Assembly (NCBI GenBank): GCA_018697195.1
Contig: CM031879.1
Coordinates: forward strand, 36,567,408 to 36,631,407
Direction: 5' to 3'
Length of the DNA stretch: 64,000 nucleotides
Origin: Certhia americana
Lineage: Eukaryota > Chordata > Aves > Passeriformes > Certhiidae
Positions 23,734-35,325 of this stretch are shown here, piece by piece. The first letter of the stretch is position 1, and every line of letters starts with the position of its first letter. A model generated the notes under the pieces. It was not told the DNA's origin. It saw only the letters and a program-made list of their open reading frames with translations, and searched no databases. Both the position numbers and the translations under genes were made by a program.

Positions 23734-25349
23734 TCCTCGTTTTCCTCCCAACTCTTCCAAACATTTAAACAATTACAGTTACAGGGACTATTTTAGTCAA
23801 AGCAATGCTGTTGAACGCTAGGACTTTCTATTATGGTTCATCAGCCAATGTGGTGTCTTCTGAAACCTTAGTCACCTGGTTATTATTGCAGCAAGAGTTT
23901 GTCTTGAGGCCTTTGTATCGTTTAAATTTTCAAAGGTTTGTTTCCAAACTATCACTTGGAAATCAGTTGTTCTTACCTCTGCTGTATTACAGAAGTGTTT
24001 AAAAATAACTCTTAAGTGTGTAAGTTCAGATGGCTATCACATCTGTGTCTGCTAAAGGAAGTATAAATCCCACATGGAAAACATGAGCACATGATCTAAG
24101 CACTGCAGAGAAGGCTGGTTTTTTCAGACCCCATAATGCTGAATGCTAATGAAATAAAGCTTTTATAAATGAATTTCTAAGTAGCCTTAGTTTTTGTTCA
24201 ACAGCAGAAAGCCAGTCATTGCTCAAATAATTTTTGACACTGAATACTTTAGACAGTATCAGTCTTTGTCAAAATGAATAGTCATTTTTAATTCTGCATA
24301 TTATAAAAAAGAATATAACCCTGTGAATGGTTCTTGTCCGTACTTGTGATGAACAGCATTGTACAAACTGGAGTTCATTAAAGCTTCCAAATTCCAATTA
24401 CCCAAGTAATAAGGCCTTAAGATTATCCTTATTGTGGAACAGAATGTCTTAATGCTTTCTGTTGACAACTTAACAAAAACTGGGTGTACTAAAAGTATAA
24501 GCAGTTCATATTTTAAGAATGTCAAGATAGGGTCTTTTTTTTCCTTTTTTTTTTTAAATATTTTGCCTTTATAACCTGATTTCATTGTAGCACAGAAATG
24601 GACAATTGTTAGGGTTAAGGTGAGGGAAGATTTCAAGTTGCAAGAGCATTTTGGGGCAATATAGAAACCTGACACAAATTATTTTTACATGCATAGTTTT
24701 CAGTACTGTTTTAGTTCTCAGTAGATAATATTTATTGGAAGAAAAAAGTCAGTTATGCTGACAATAGCAGTAGTCACATAATGTATAGGGAGTTCAAAGG
24801 TTACTTTTTGCACCAAGAAATAAAGCTGCCCAGGAGTTCCCTTCCATGGTAAAAGATAGTGACATATTATTCTGTTCAATTTTAGGTTGTGCTTCATTGC
24901 TTTTGAAATAGATCTACTTGGGACATATGCCCAAACTCAAGATGTGGTCAATGTGCTTCCACAATTATTTCATTGTTGAAGAGCTTTCTTTGCCAGGAAA
25001 AGACATCTAAGACAGATGCTACTGTGACAAACAGCTTGAAACTCAGTACAGTAGATACTGAAAAAATTAATATGGTAAGAATGTAACAGTGTCAGTATTA
25101 TACATAACAATTATCCTGGCTTAAGCTGTCAGGTCAGGAAACACCACTTAGATGCCTACTCACTCCCTTTTGCAGTAGAATGGGAAGAGAATGGGAGGGA
25201 GGGGCACAGAAGTAAAATTCAAGGGTTGAGATGGAGGCATTTTGGTAGTACAGAAATAGAAGGAAAAACAGTAATAATGGTTTAAGAATTTGAATATACA
25301 AAGCAAATGATGCACAGTGCAGTTGCTGTAGGTGGTACCTACTGACTGA
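23734..25349 (+). other. Putative intron, noncoding
   Basis: No supportable gene. A 124-codon minus-strand frame at 24301-24675 contains a low-complexity lysine run from a poly-T tract and has no recognisable domain, so it is treated as chance. Confidence 0.45.
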
Positions 25350-25670
25350 TGCCCATTCCTAGTATCCAAGCAATGGGGCCAGCTTTCTCCTCAGTTTATG
25401 TACTTGAGCTTGCCATATGGTATGGAATATCTCAGTGGTCAGCTGGGGTCGTTTGTCCTGGCTGTGTCTTTTCCCAGCTTCTAGTGGCCCCCAGCCTCCT
25501 TGCGTTGGGGTGGTGTGAGAAGCAGAAAAGTGTAAACCCTGCTCAGCTGCAGCTAAAACATCAATCGATGTGTTCACAACATTATTTTCTGAAATTCAAA
25601 ACACAGCATTATACCAGCTACTATAATGAAAATCAGAGCCAAAGCAAGGAGACAATCCTGTCCATCTTAA
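25350..25670 (+). mobile_element. Avian endogenous-retrovirus-type repeat fragment
   Basis: The block order 'catatggtatggaatatctc', 'tggtcagctggggtcg', 'gtcctggctgtgtc', 'cccccagcctcctt', 'ggtggtgtgagaagcagaaa', 'ctgctcagctgcagctaaaa', 'accagctactataatgaaaa' matches a dispersed sequence I know from many bird genomes and associate with endogenous retroviral elements. A 119-codon plus-strand frame (25349-25708) runs through it. That frame is not a known retroviral protein and I treat it as accidental. The exact family and its true strand cannot be fixed without a repeat library. Confidence 0.65.
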
Positions 25671-28378
25671 GTGTATATGAGAGGCAATACTTGACAGATC
25701 TCTCCTAGTTTTTGGGATGAAGGGCAAAATTACTACTGTTTAAGCAGGTCAGCGTTTGTAAATGACCAGTCCTACCAGCAGTGCCCAGCTTGAAGCACAT
25801 TTGGAAGTGTCTTGTTTTCAGCAGGTGCTGGGCATGCATGCTGCTAAAATCAGGCTTAATTCATGCTTGGCCCAAAGGCAAATTTTATTCATCTGTTAGA
25901 GAAATTATGAGATAGAGGCAATTGGACCACATGACTGATATAACTGTAGAGAACGCTGCCTGATCGAAAGCCTGATCCTGTGTCATAGGCCTGTCTTCCC
26001 AGTCCAGGATATTCTGGGTGCTGATCAGATGCATTCCACATAAGATCTTTGATATGAGCATAGCTGTACTGTGTAATGTAAATTAAATACTAGGTAAAAT
26101 ATACTTTGCTAGACCAGTCCAGTGGCTTTTTGCATTTTTTGAGAGTAGTTTCTCCTTGTTCCCTATCACAGAATACTATTGACTGAAGGTGGACGTTCAT
26201 AATACATGCTTTGTGGTCAGGATGCCTATGTCTTCTGTCCTTGTAATTCTGTCTTCTTTCATACTTGTAGCTGATTTGTACTCCAGTTAGTGTTTAGTAC
26301 AGAGTCTCATATATGATACTTTGATTCTACAAACCTGATTGAATTTCTGAATTTCCTTAGGAACAAATAAAACACAAACTGCGTGGTGGCATAAAATGTT
26401 ACTAAGAGATTTCTGTTGAGTGCCTTTCAGTGCCCTGCTGTTTACCTGATCACTTAATGGGATCCAGAGAGACCAGTCATTAAGCAATTTTTTTTAAGGT
26501 CTTGGAAGCAGGATACCTGCTGGTACATCCAAACAGATTTCTGAAAGCTGTATAAAATCTCAGCAGAAGTCTCTTGCTGATGCTTCATTTCTTACTCTAA
26601 CTGCATATATATTACAGTGAGTCCCACGTATGTAAGTAATGATGTTGCTTCTTCAAGTAAGTTGAATGTGCACACATGACTGTGTAGGGGTGTGTGCAGT
26701 GTACATTGGTATGGTGCACCTTGCACACTTCTGCCAATTAGGATGTTTCTAGCCTGGCATGATTGTGTTTTTCCTGGCCTTGGGCATGTCTTTGCTATTC
26801 TTATGAGCTTGGACGTTGCCTCATATTTTTGCATACTGTATTTGTGGGAAGAAGTTTGGGGGTGCTAAGTGTCATTTAGCTAGGATACTTTGGGAGTGAC
26901 ATTGAAGTATTGTCTTGGGTAGCTACACTGAGCATTATGCATGAGAACAGCCTCTCTAGTTCTTCAGAGTGAAGCCTTTGATTATAAACGGTCTGTGGAT
27001 GTGCAGTCTTCAGGTTGAGGATAAAAATATGTGCGTGCAAATACTGGGTATTTTATATCCTTAAGGATAGTGTGAATTTGTGCAGTTGTTTTGATCAAGC
27101 TATCTATATTAGCTGTCCATCAGTTAAATTAGAATAAAAAAAAATCTGGAATGAAAAAGAAAAATGCTTTAGAGACGATAAATTAATTATCTTGTGCAAA
27201 TAAGATGTTCTTTTAATAAAATACGATAAAATGACATGTAAGGAAGCAACCACAAAGCCTACAAATTGATGATTGTAATGCCAGTGTCTAGTAACAAGTA
27301 AGCCTATAGAGAGTTATCCCATCACGTGTTGTTTTTTGGTTTTCTTTTTCCAAACACAAATTTCCAAGCTTTTCACATTGGCGTCTGTCATAGTCTTTTT
27401 GTGGCAATTCTGTGGGTGGAGCTTTAGGGATGGAGGGTTAGATTTCAATGGCAAGGACACTAGAAAATTCTGGGGAATAACTGTGCAGCAAACTCCCATT
27501 CTCCATGTGTTCCTGAAACAAAGGTAGGTTCATAGGCTTTTGTTCCTAGTGGAATCATGCACATTTCATAAAACAGCTCCAAAGATTTGAGTGGCAACTT
27601 CCATTAATAGTGAAAGACTTCAAATTAATAACTCATAATAGTTGAAGAAAACAAAACTCAATCAAACAGCCAACATTTTTTGAAATTTTTTTACCTCCCC
27701 CTAACAGTATACTGGTCCCTAAGGAGGGGAGTAAGTTTAATAGCAGTGGCTACTAAAGGACATTGGTTTTCAGCAATCAAATAGTAAAATATTTGGACAG
27801 TTAATGACTGAAGGGTTTTTGTTTAACCTTGTGCTCAAGTTACTTAGTCTAGTATCCTCAAAGAGTATTCAACACTAGGATGCTGAAAAATAATAATTAT
27901 TTTGCCATTAGGCAAGATGCTTTACAATACTTTATCTTGCACAAGAACTTTAATGCCATGTAAAAGTTGGGCGTCTCAGATTTTCCAAAAGCTGGAATGG
28001 TAGCTCTTCAATGTTGCAAGATGCTGTAAAGATATTTTTTGCTTGGTGCTACCACCTAGCTCCTATGTTTAGGCAGCCTGCAGGCATTCTCAAGGATTTG
28101 GGTTTCAGCAGCCCTAAGCCCTCTTCTGAAAACAAGTGTGAATATATCATTCCTAAAAAATACCTCTGTCTGCTTTCCTTGCATTAAGAAGGGAAATATA
28201 TTGGTAAATATTCCTCATGCAGTGGTCGGTTCCTTCAAATCCATCATTTCATCGAAGGGTTTTAGAATGAGGATAATTGGCTTTTCAGTCTTGTTCTTGT
28301 GATTGTTCCTTTATTTTTCTGGTTTGAAGACACTGAATAAGATAAATAGTCACTATTTGTTAATTTTTTATTAATTAG
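25671..28378 (+). other. Putative intron, noncoding
   Basis: No supportable exon or repeat. Open frames are at most 80 codons without motifs. A T-rich patch near 27330 creates the short frame there. Confidence 0.45.
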
Positions 28379-28494
28379 AATGGAAAAGAGGTTTTTGCTT
28401 CCTCATCAGACAATATTTATGGAGCAAATATATTGCCTACAGTTGACTTCTGCAGATGGCCAAAACCTACCCCTGGCATACCCTCAGGACATAG
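28379..28494 (+). other. Weak candidate exon (116 bp) or cryptic exon
   Basis: A T-rich tract ending TTAATTAG gives an acceptor-like site at 28377-28378, and ATAG|GTAAAT gives a donor-like site after 28494. An ATG at 28380, the second exon base, opens a frame that stays open across the segment and on to 28583 (N-terminus MEKRFLLPHQ). No protein family is recognised. A poly-A run starts at 28590, seven bases after that frame ends. It could equally be a chance frame in an intron. Confidence 0.2.
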
Positions 28495-28589
28495 GTAAAT
28501 TAATCTTACTGTGTATGTTCCAAAAGTGCAAGTTGAAGCATGTTTTAATGAAGAAATCAAAAGCCATTAATTTAGAAGATTGAGCAAGC

Positions 28590-28608
28590 AAAAAAAAAAA
28601 AAAAAAAA
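28590..28608. repeat. Poly-A run (19 A)
   Basis: Nineteen consecutive A on the plus strand, seven bases after the stop codon of a 67-codon frame. No AATAAA signal lies just upstream, so a processed-pseudogene reading is weak. Confidence 0.85.
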
Positions 28609-29182
28609 TCTGTTTTGCTTATTTTTTTCCTGTAAAGAGTAAATCTCAGTAGAAGCATCTCTAAGACTTGGCAGTTGCAGCATGTAAACCAAAGGAGCTG
28701 TCAGAATTATTGAAGAATGCCAAAGTAAATTGAAGTGGGATTTAAGATGAACTTTTGGAATTGCAATGTGAATGAAAAAATGGTTGGGTTAAATCTATTG
28801 CCTGTTTTCTCTTCAGAAAAACATGCATTATAGGTCTATGTTTATTTTAATAAAGCTTGTATGCTTTAGTCAATGTAAGTCTATCAAATAGTAAAAAAAA
28901 AGGTGGTAAAACTGGAGTATCATAATTTAGCAGTCAGTAGTTTTGGTGACATGTTGCTTCTTGTCGTGTTGCTCGTAATTTGAGATGTTTGATATCTAGC
29001 TTTGCTGTCTAGTTTTTATGAGCTACTCCAATGCTACAAATTTAATGAATCTCTCTAGACCATGCATTAAAAGAAGTCTTTCTATTGTGTCCACAAACTT
29101 GCATGACATGAAAGAAGTAAAAAAAAGTGTTCAGAACACTTATAATAATGCAAGTTCACAAATTTCTTAAAGCAGAATATAG
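28609..29182 (+). other. Putative intron, noncoding
   Basis: AT-rich, no feature that I can support. Confidence 0.45.
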
Positions 29183-29225
29183 CTCTGTCTGTCTGTCTGT
29201 CTATCTGTCTGTCTATCTATCTGTT
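29183..29225 (+). repeat. (TCTG)n/(TCTA)n microsatellite
   Basis: A 43-bp compound tetranucleotide repeat of CTGT and CTAT units. It forces a repetitive SVCLSVYLSVYLS peptide in one frame, which explains the open frame at 29127-29351. It is likely to be length-polymorphic. Confidence 0.95.
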
Positions 29226-32200
29226 TCTAAAAGGTTCAGTTTAACAAATAGTGGTTTCAACTTCCCGCCTCAGTTTCTTGCTGTTAAGAATTTGTTCTGT
29301 GCAGTTTTTTTCCAAGATAACTTCACAGAAACAGGTCAATATAGGGAATAGAGTTAGTGTGAATATTTCAGAAATTTAGAAATTAATGTTAGTGGTATGT
29401 ATTTGATCAAAAGAATAGCATTTTCCTTTGGTTTTGTGAATGCCTAAGTGAGTCATACAAGTCAATCTCTCTAAGAACTAGTTGAGAAGGTTTGAAGTAA
29501 TACATGTAAGATAATGATCCTTCTATAACAACATCTATCTAACAAGGTAAATGTAGTTTCCCACCTTGTGTTCTCTGTGTTGCTTCATGCTACTCAAATA
29601 CTGTAGTAGAAAGGAAAACTGAAACTGGTCATTGGAGACAAACCTGAAACACTGCAAGAGCGAGGAATGAAGTTAAATAAGTATACTGTTAGTTTATGGC
29701 ATTGCTTAAAAGGGTGTTGTAGTTTTTGAGCTGAGTAAAAAGCAGTATTATACGTGAGCAGATAAAGGACCCACAAACCTGAGGAGAACAACTTTGGAGT
29801 GCAAATATTCTGGAGTGGCCCCTGGGCCAGCACTGGTGCTCCTCACAGCTGTGAGGACATGCAAGTCTAGAGAATAGGATACAGTGGACATGTCATGTGT
29901 ATGGTGAGTGAGGAAGTCTGCACATGATGTGGCAACCAGGAGCACATCTTTGCCTGAGGGCACCACTCAGCAGGAGTGTGAAAGCTATAATGCTATAAGA
30001 CTTACTATGCAGAAATATAGGCCAAGTGATGAATTTAGTACAGAGATTCAGGGGCTTTTTTCAGCATGAATACCTATATCAATTTAAAAACTCCTGATAA
30101 ATGGTCCTAAATTTTGGGGTTTGTGGTCTGACAGAGTTGTAAGGTGATTTGAAATTTTACATTTTCTGTTTTTGTCTTTGGGAAGAACAGCTTCAACTGA
30201 CTTATCCAAACAGCATTTGTAGTTTTTCTAGGACTTAGATGGAGAGTTTAAAGAATTTTAAAAAAATGTATTCTTGTATAACAAATGAAGAAATGTGCCT
30301 ACATTCATGACAATTTAAAAATTTTAATTATTCATTTGTTGGTCATTATTGATGCATTCCTCATTGTTTCTAGAAGTCGGTGTATAGGATGACATGTTGA
30401 GCATGAGGAGAAAGTCCAATTGATTTTTCATTAATTCCTTAGCTATTTTAAGAATATTTATCATAGTATTCAAGAAACGTAAATAGACCTAAAATATGAA
30501 ACTGGCAGAAAATTTTATTTTACAGATTACTTTTAATGTTTATGTGTTTGGGTTTTTTTATTATTTGAGAACTAGAAACTCAATTACATAGTGAAAAGCC
30601 ATGTACATAGTTATGATTCATGGAGTTTTAAGTTTTTGAGGGGTAAAAGACCTGAACTAAATACTACAATTGCTATGCTGTAGTTTGAATGTGAAACATA
30701 CGTAGAATAGTATCCTTTATAAGTTCAGGAATAGAGTTATAATTCACGCTTTTGCTAACCCAAATATAAGTGCAAGGAATAAAACAAAATTGATTTTTCA
30801 GACTAGCCAGATGCTCTTTCTGCCTGTTACTCCAGTGGCATACAACTCCAGGCTGTATGACTGAAATACGTCACATGAGAGTTTCAGCTGAAGCGAGTTC
30901 AATTAATAGGTGTCACTGGGTATGGTGTTTGCCCCCACAACTGCATATAAATCTGTTTGTGATTCTGATGCTCAGTAGTGACTGCATGTTTTTGTCACTG
31001 CCACCTGCACTCTGGCAAACTCTGCAGAAAGTGTTGCATCTGGGCATATAAAAAAGGGTGCTACCTGATTTGTTTTTCTTGATTCCATAGGTTCTAATTG
31101 AATAGCAACTCCTAGAAATTTTATACTGATTTATATAGTAATTGCTTTTTTAAGTGAAAGTGATATCCAGTTTTTCTGGTGGGGTTGTGTATAAAACTGA
31201 GATTGTACTCTAGCTACTCAGCATTTTGGATTTGGAAGTCCTTGCTGTAAATGATCAATGAATGAACATTGAAGTAGTTATTTTAGTAGGAAAATTATTT
31301 CAATATGAATAATCTCATTAATTAGTATTGTGTGAGCAATAATTTGAAAATATTTCTAAAAAATGTGTCCAGCAAGATTGAATTCGCTTACTTTGCTCCG
31401 TGAACTCAAGGGCAAAGCAACAAACTGTGCCCAGAGTGTGGGAGCTATCAAAATACGTAACAGCCACCAAAATAGGTTATAGCCACGGTGTCTTACTTTT
31501 CATATATTGATTATCTTAGGGTCTGATGGCAATTTGGCACAGCAGTGAGCCCTGGGCGTGGAAGCTGTACATCCCATATCTCTTCCCTGCAGCTGCCCAG
31601 ACAGTGTGGAGGGAGAGTCTGTCCTTGTTGTTCTTCTTCAGGTGATGGTACCAAGCCAGAGGCAGATGCCATTATTGGAGATGAGAAGTTGTAGGGAAGA
31701 GGTGAAGTGCCTGGTCAAAGGTATTACAACTTGGAGAGAGCAAATGTGAGTCAGGGAAATGGGAAAGAGTGATCTGGGAGCAGGCAGTGGAAAGGAAAGG
31801 ATTGAGGCACTCCTCTGCTTCATTTACTACACATTTTCCTATTACTGCAGTAAATGAAGCTGGAATTCTACTGACATTCTTCTTCACTACATAACCTAAA
31901 TTAATCCCCAGAGCATTCTGTGCACTAAATGATGCAGGATCCTGCAGAGAAAAATAGTGGAGCTTTAAAGACTGTGTTGCACTAGGGGGTCAAGTTAACT
32001 TTGTACTAGGAATCTTACTTCTGGCTTCTCTTAACTTCAGAGTGCTTATCTTAGCAACCATGGCATTATTTTAATCTAACTTGGGGAGTGGGGGGGAAGA
32101 GGGATTAGGGGCCAAGGGGGTTGTGATAGATATAGGCAAATTACATGCACAACTGTAGAGCATGCAGGAAACATTCATCTGAATGTATTCCCATGGAAGT

Positions 32201-33530
32201 ACAACTCTTCCTGACCTCATTGTGTCATTGATTTGAGGAGACAATTTTCCTACTACTTAATCATTTTTATTTTCAAAATACTACAAAAAGACTTAGACAG
32301 AAATCTAGGAATGGGTTCTCTTAGAAAAGAGCTCATAGAAGGGAGGTATCTGCAAAATTAGCTGTTGCCAGGAAAATGATTTATAAATCCCAGCACATCT
32401 CTTCAATAGTCTCAGCTTTCTTATGTAAACAGCCATTGCTTCCATGTGTGCTGACCCACCTAGCAGACTGAAAGTGAGGACTCTTTCTGAATTATTTAAT
32501 AGTTGGATTACAAATATTAATCATAATGAGGACTGAAACATTTTCTTAGAACACTTTTTGAATCTGAAGCTTTGTTTGCAGGTCTCTTAATGCAGCCTGG
32601 GTCTGTAACTAATAGATGTGCATGAAGGAAAACATTTCACTCTGCAGCCTTTTCCACCCACATCTTTAGGGTTGCCAGAAATCCTGTCTGTCAGCTAAAA
32701 TGATGTTAAAGTTCTGCACAGCTCTAATCCAAATTTGACAGAGAATAGGATTAGCGGAAGCTGTTCAAATGTGATAAAATAAATGAATAAAAATGAGTTG
32801 AAGAGGAAAGCATGATATTAGTGGAACATGACCCAATTATATATGTAAAAAATACACTCAACAAAATAGGTCAGAAGTATTGACTAGACACATTTACATA
32901 CTGTTTTGAATGTGGAGTCTCTGCGTAGCCATAATAGTATTATATAAGAATTTGATATCTATGCATATTTATCTATTATTAACTTCTAAAAATGCACGTA
33001 ATTGAAGTGAGACACTGCAATCAGACTCTTTTCTAGAATGTGAAACTGCATAAGCCAGGATTTCAGGTTCCTGCATTGATGCAGACTTCGTATTGTTTCT
33101 TTTTTCTCTTTTGCAACTCTGACAATGAAAACTGAATAGGTAATTTATATAAATTATGAAAATAAATTTATTCATATTAAAATACCTGGAGTGCGACCAA
33201 AAGAAGAATAAAGTTAATTCTTTCAATAATAAATTTCCCCAGAAACAAGTTTCAATAATACTCTCAGATTAATAGCACAAAGTTGGCAGAGCTTCCTAAA
33301 CAGTAATGTAACTCTTAACTCTCAGATTTTATTGTGCATGTTTTTTATACTGAGAAAATATTAATTTGCTAATTTAAAGAGGCAACGTGCACAGCTTAAA
33401 ATTTGAAGTTGTTATCGAGTTCTGGAAATATTAAGGAATACTACAGTTGGCTTTTCTCTTTCTCTAATGCTAATAAAAGAAATACTGATCTAAAAAAGAA
33501 ATGATGTTTAGAACAAATGTAGCTGTTTAT
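29226..33530 (+). other. Putative intron, noncoding
   Basis: About 4.3 kb of AT-rich DNA. I see no exon with paired splice signals and no named repeat. A G-rich patch (GGGGAGTGGGGGGGAAG) lies near 32080. Confidence 0.45.
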
Positions 33531-33580
33531 TTTGGTTCCCTTATTTGGGAACCTTATTATTTATATATTTGGTTCCCTTA
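33531..33580. repeat. Hairpin plus 13-bp direct repeat
   Basis: GGTTCCC (33534-33540) pairs with GGGAACC (33547-33553) over a 6-nt loop. TTTGGTTCCCTTA occurs at 33531-33543 and again at 33568-33580. It is a small mixed inverted and direct repeat in AT-rich DNA with no known role. Confidence 0.75.
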
Positions 33581-35249
33581 TCATACAAGTGACCCACCTC
33601 CATATGTTGATTAGAAAAGTCTAATTTTTGTAAAATTAAAATGTCTTGATATATTTTAGGTAACTAGAACTACTACCATTAATTGAAGAACATAGTAAAT
33701 TAGAAATTTATAGGGCATTTCCCGGGGTTTGTTTTAAAATCTGTGCTTATTTTCTTTGTTCTATAAATAAAAGTAGTCTGAAGATCAGTGTCTTTAAAAT
33801 AGCCATTGAACTTAAAGTCAGAATTAGTTGAACAAGCAAGTGACCTTTTAGCGTATAGTGAAGCTAGTTGAAAATGGTCTTTAAATCCTGCTTTATCTTT
33901 CTTTAGCTAAAGAAAGCTCACAATTAGAGGCTGTGTTAACCCTTTCCTCAAGAAAGGTGAGAGCAAACAAGATAGCAGTGAAGGTGGGAACAGCAGTAAG
34001 AAGGAAATTCATTCTGTCAGTCTGCTGAAAACTGAGCAACATGGATTGCTGCTATATAGATGATTCTTACTTTATCATACAGAGATTTAAAATATTAGTA
34101 CTGGGTGATTCCTGTTTTCTAAACAAAACAAAATAAACTTGCAGTACAGAAGAAGAATGTGCTTTAGTTTTATGGGTTACTATTCAGAATAATTAGCTAT
34201 ACCTAAAAAATCAGATCTGTTTTTAAAATAGGTTTTTATAGCTAATTCTTACTTTGTGTCATTGAAAGTACTTTACCCAATAGTACAAATCTATAAGAAT
34301 TCATTTTCCTATCCACTGGAAATCCAGAGACTAATAATGAGTGGTCTTTTTCTGGTGTGAATTTGGTCAGCTGTAGATAATTCTAGCAGATAGGTGTTGT
34401 ATGGTTTGATTGTTAATAGATGTCTCACCAAATATATGAAATGTAAATTTTAGAATTGACTTCCCCCAGCAATACCAGGATTGGTATGTGTTTGTCCAGT
34501 ATTAGAATGTGTCTCCCTAAAGGTAAGGAACTGTATAGCATACTGTGGTTTTTCTACGAATGTATGTAAAAGGATGTCCTCCACCAAAGAAAGAGGGAGT
34601 GCCAACCTACAGTATCTCTGCTTGGGCTGCTGTCGAGTCTTCTCTCCTCCCTTTCTCCCCTGTCTTAGTGGTTCTGCCCCCACTTATGCCATTTCTTGCT
34701 CTGGTATGAACAGATGGTAAGTCATTTCAAGGACCTGAGCCAACAGAAAGTGGATCTAGGAGAGGAACAATAGTAATTATTTTGGCTGGCCCAGATCATT
34801 GGAGTTGCTTATAACTTACTCATTTAAGCATGAGTGCCAGTGCAAAAGAAGCATGACCACCTGGACAAGGGCACAGAGAGGAGCAAGAGGCTGGGAGCCT
34901 TCATTTACATGCTTCTAGAGAGCTCTATATTATGTAGTAACTTTCTAGATGAATTGAGGGGCTAATAGAAGTCAGGATGGATTTTCTGTTAGGTGGTTGG
35001 GGAGGGAAGGGAGGGGAAAGATTGTTTCTTCTTGTTGCCACTCTACATTTAACTGTTTCTACTAGAACAAGAGTGTGGTTATTCTTTCATAAGAGAATAA
35101 GTCCTAAGTCCTGTTTGTCAAATGAGTTGATTTGGTACTTGTCTTCAAGGAAGCAGTTTGCATTATATTTGATATATCATGCTTTCCCAGTTTTTCATTC
35201 CCAAATATCTTCCCCTCTGTTACTGCATCTGTAAAGAATCTTGTCTGTT
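33581..35249 (+). other. Putative intron, noncoding
   Basis: No supportable gene or named repeat. Frames are below 90 codons and lack motifs. Confidence 0.45.
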
Positions 35250-35325
35250 CTGTTGTTGGTGGTGTTTTTCTGGTTGTTTTTCCTGTTGTTTTGGGCATTT
35301 TGTTTTGGGGTTTTTTTTGGGGGGG
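35250..35325. repeat. T/G-rich low-complexity tract
   Basis: About 75 bp of TGTTG and GTTTTT steps ending in a T8-G7 junction near 35316-35325. Compositionally like the tracts at 13.53 and 23.63 kb. It accounts for the cysteine-, phenylalanine- and valine-rich frames overlapping it. Confidence 0.75.

Noticed and set aside
24301..24675. 124-codon minus-strand frame
   Set aside because: Contains a poly-lysine stretch from a T-rich tract and nothing recognisable.
29183..29225. Possible CRISPR-like or coding repeat
   Set aside because: It is a plain TCTG/TCTA microsatellite without spacers.
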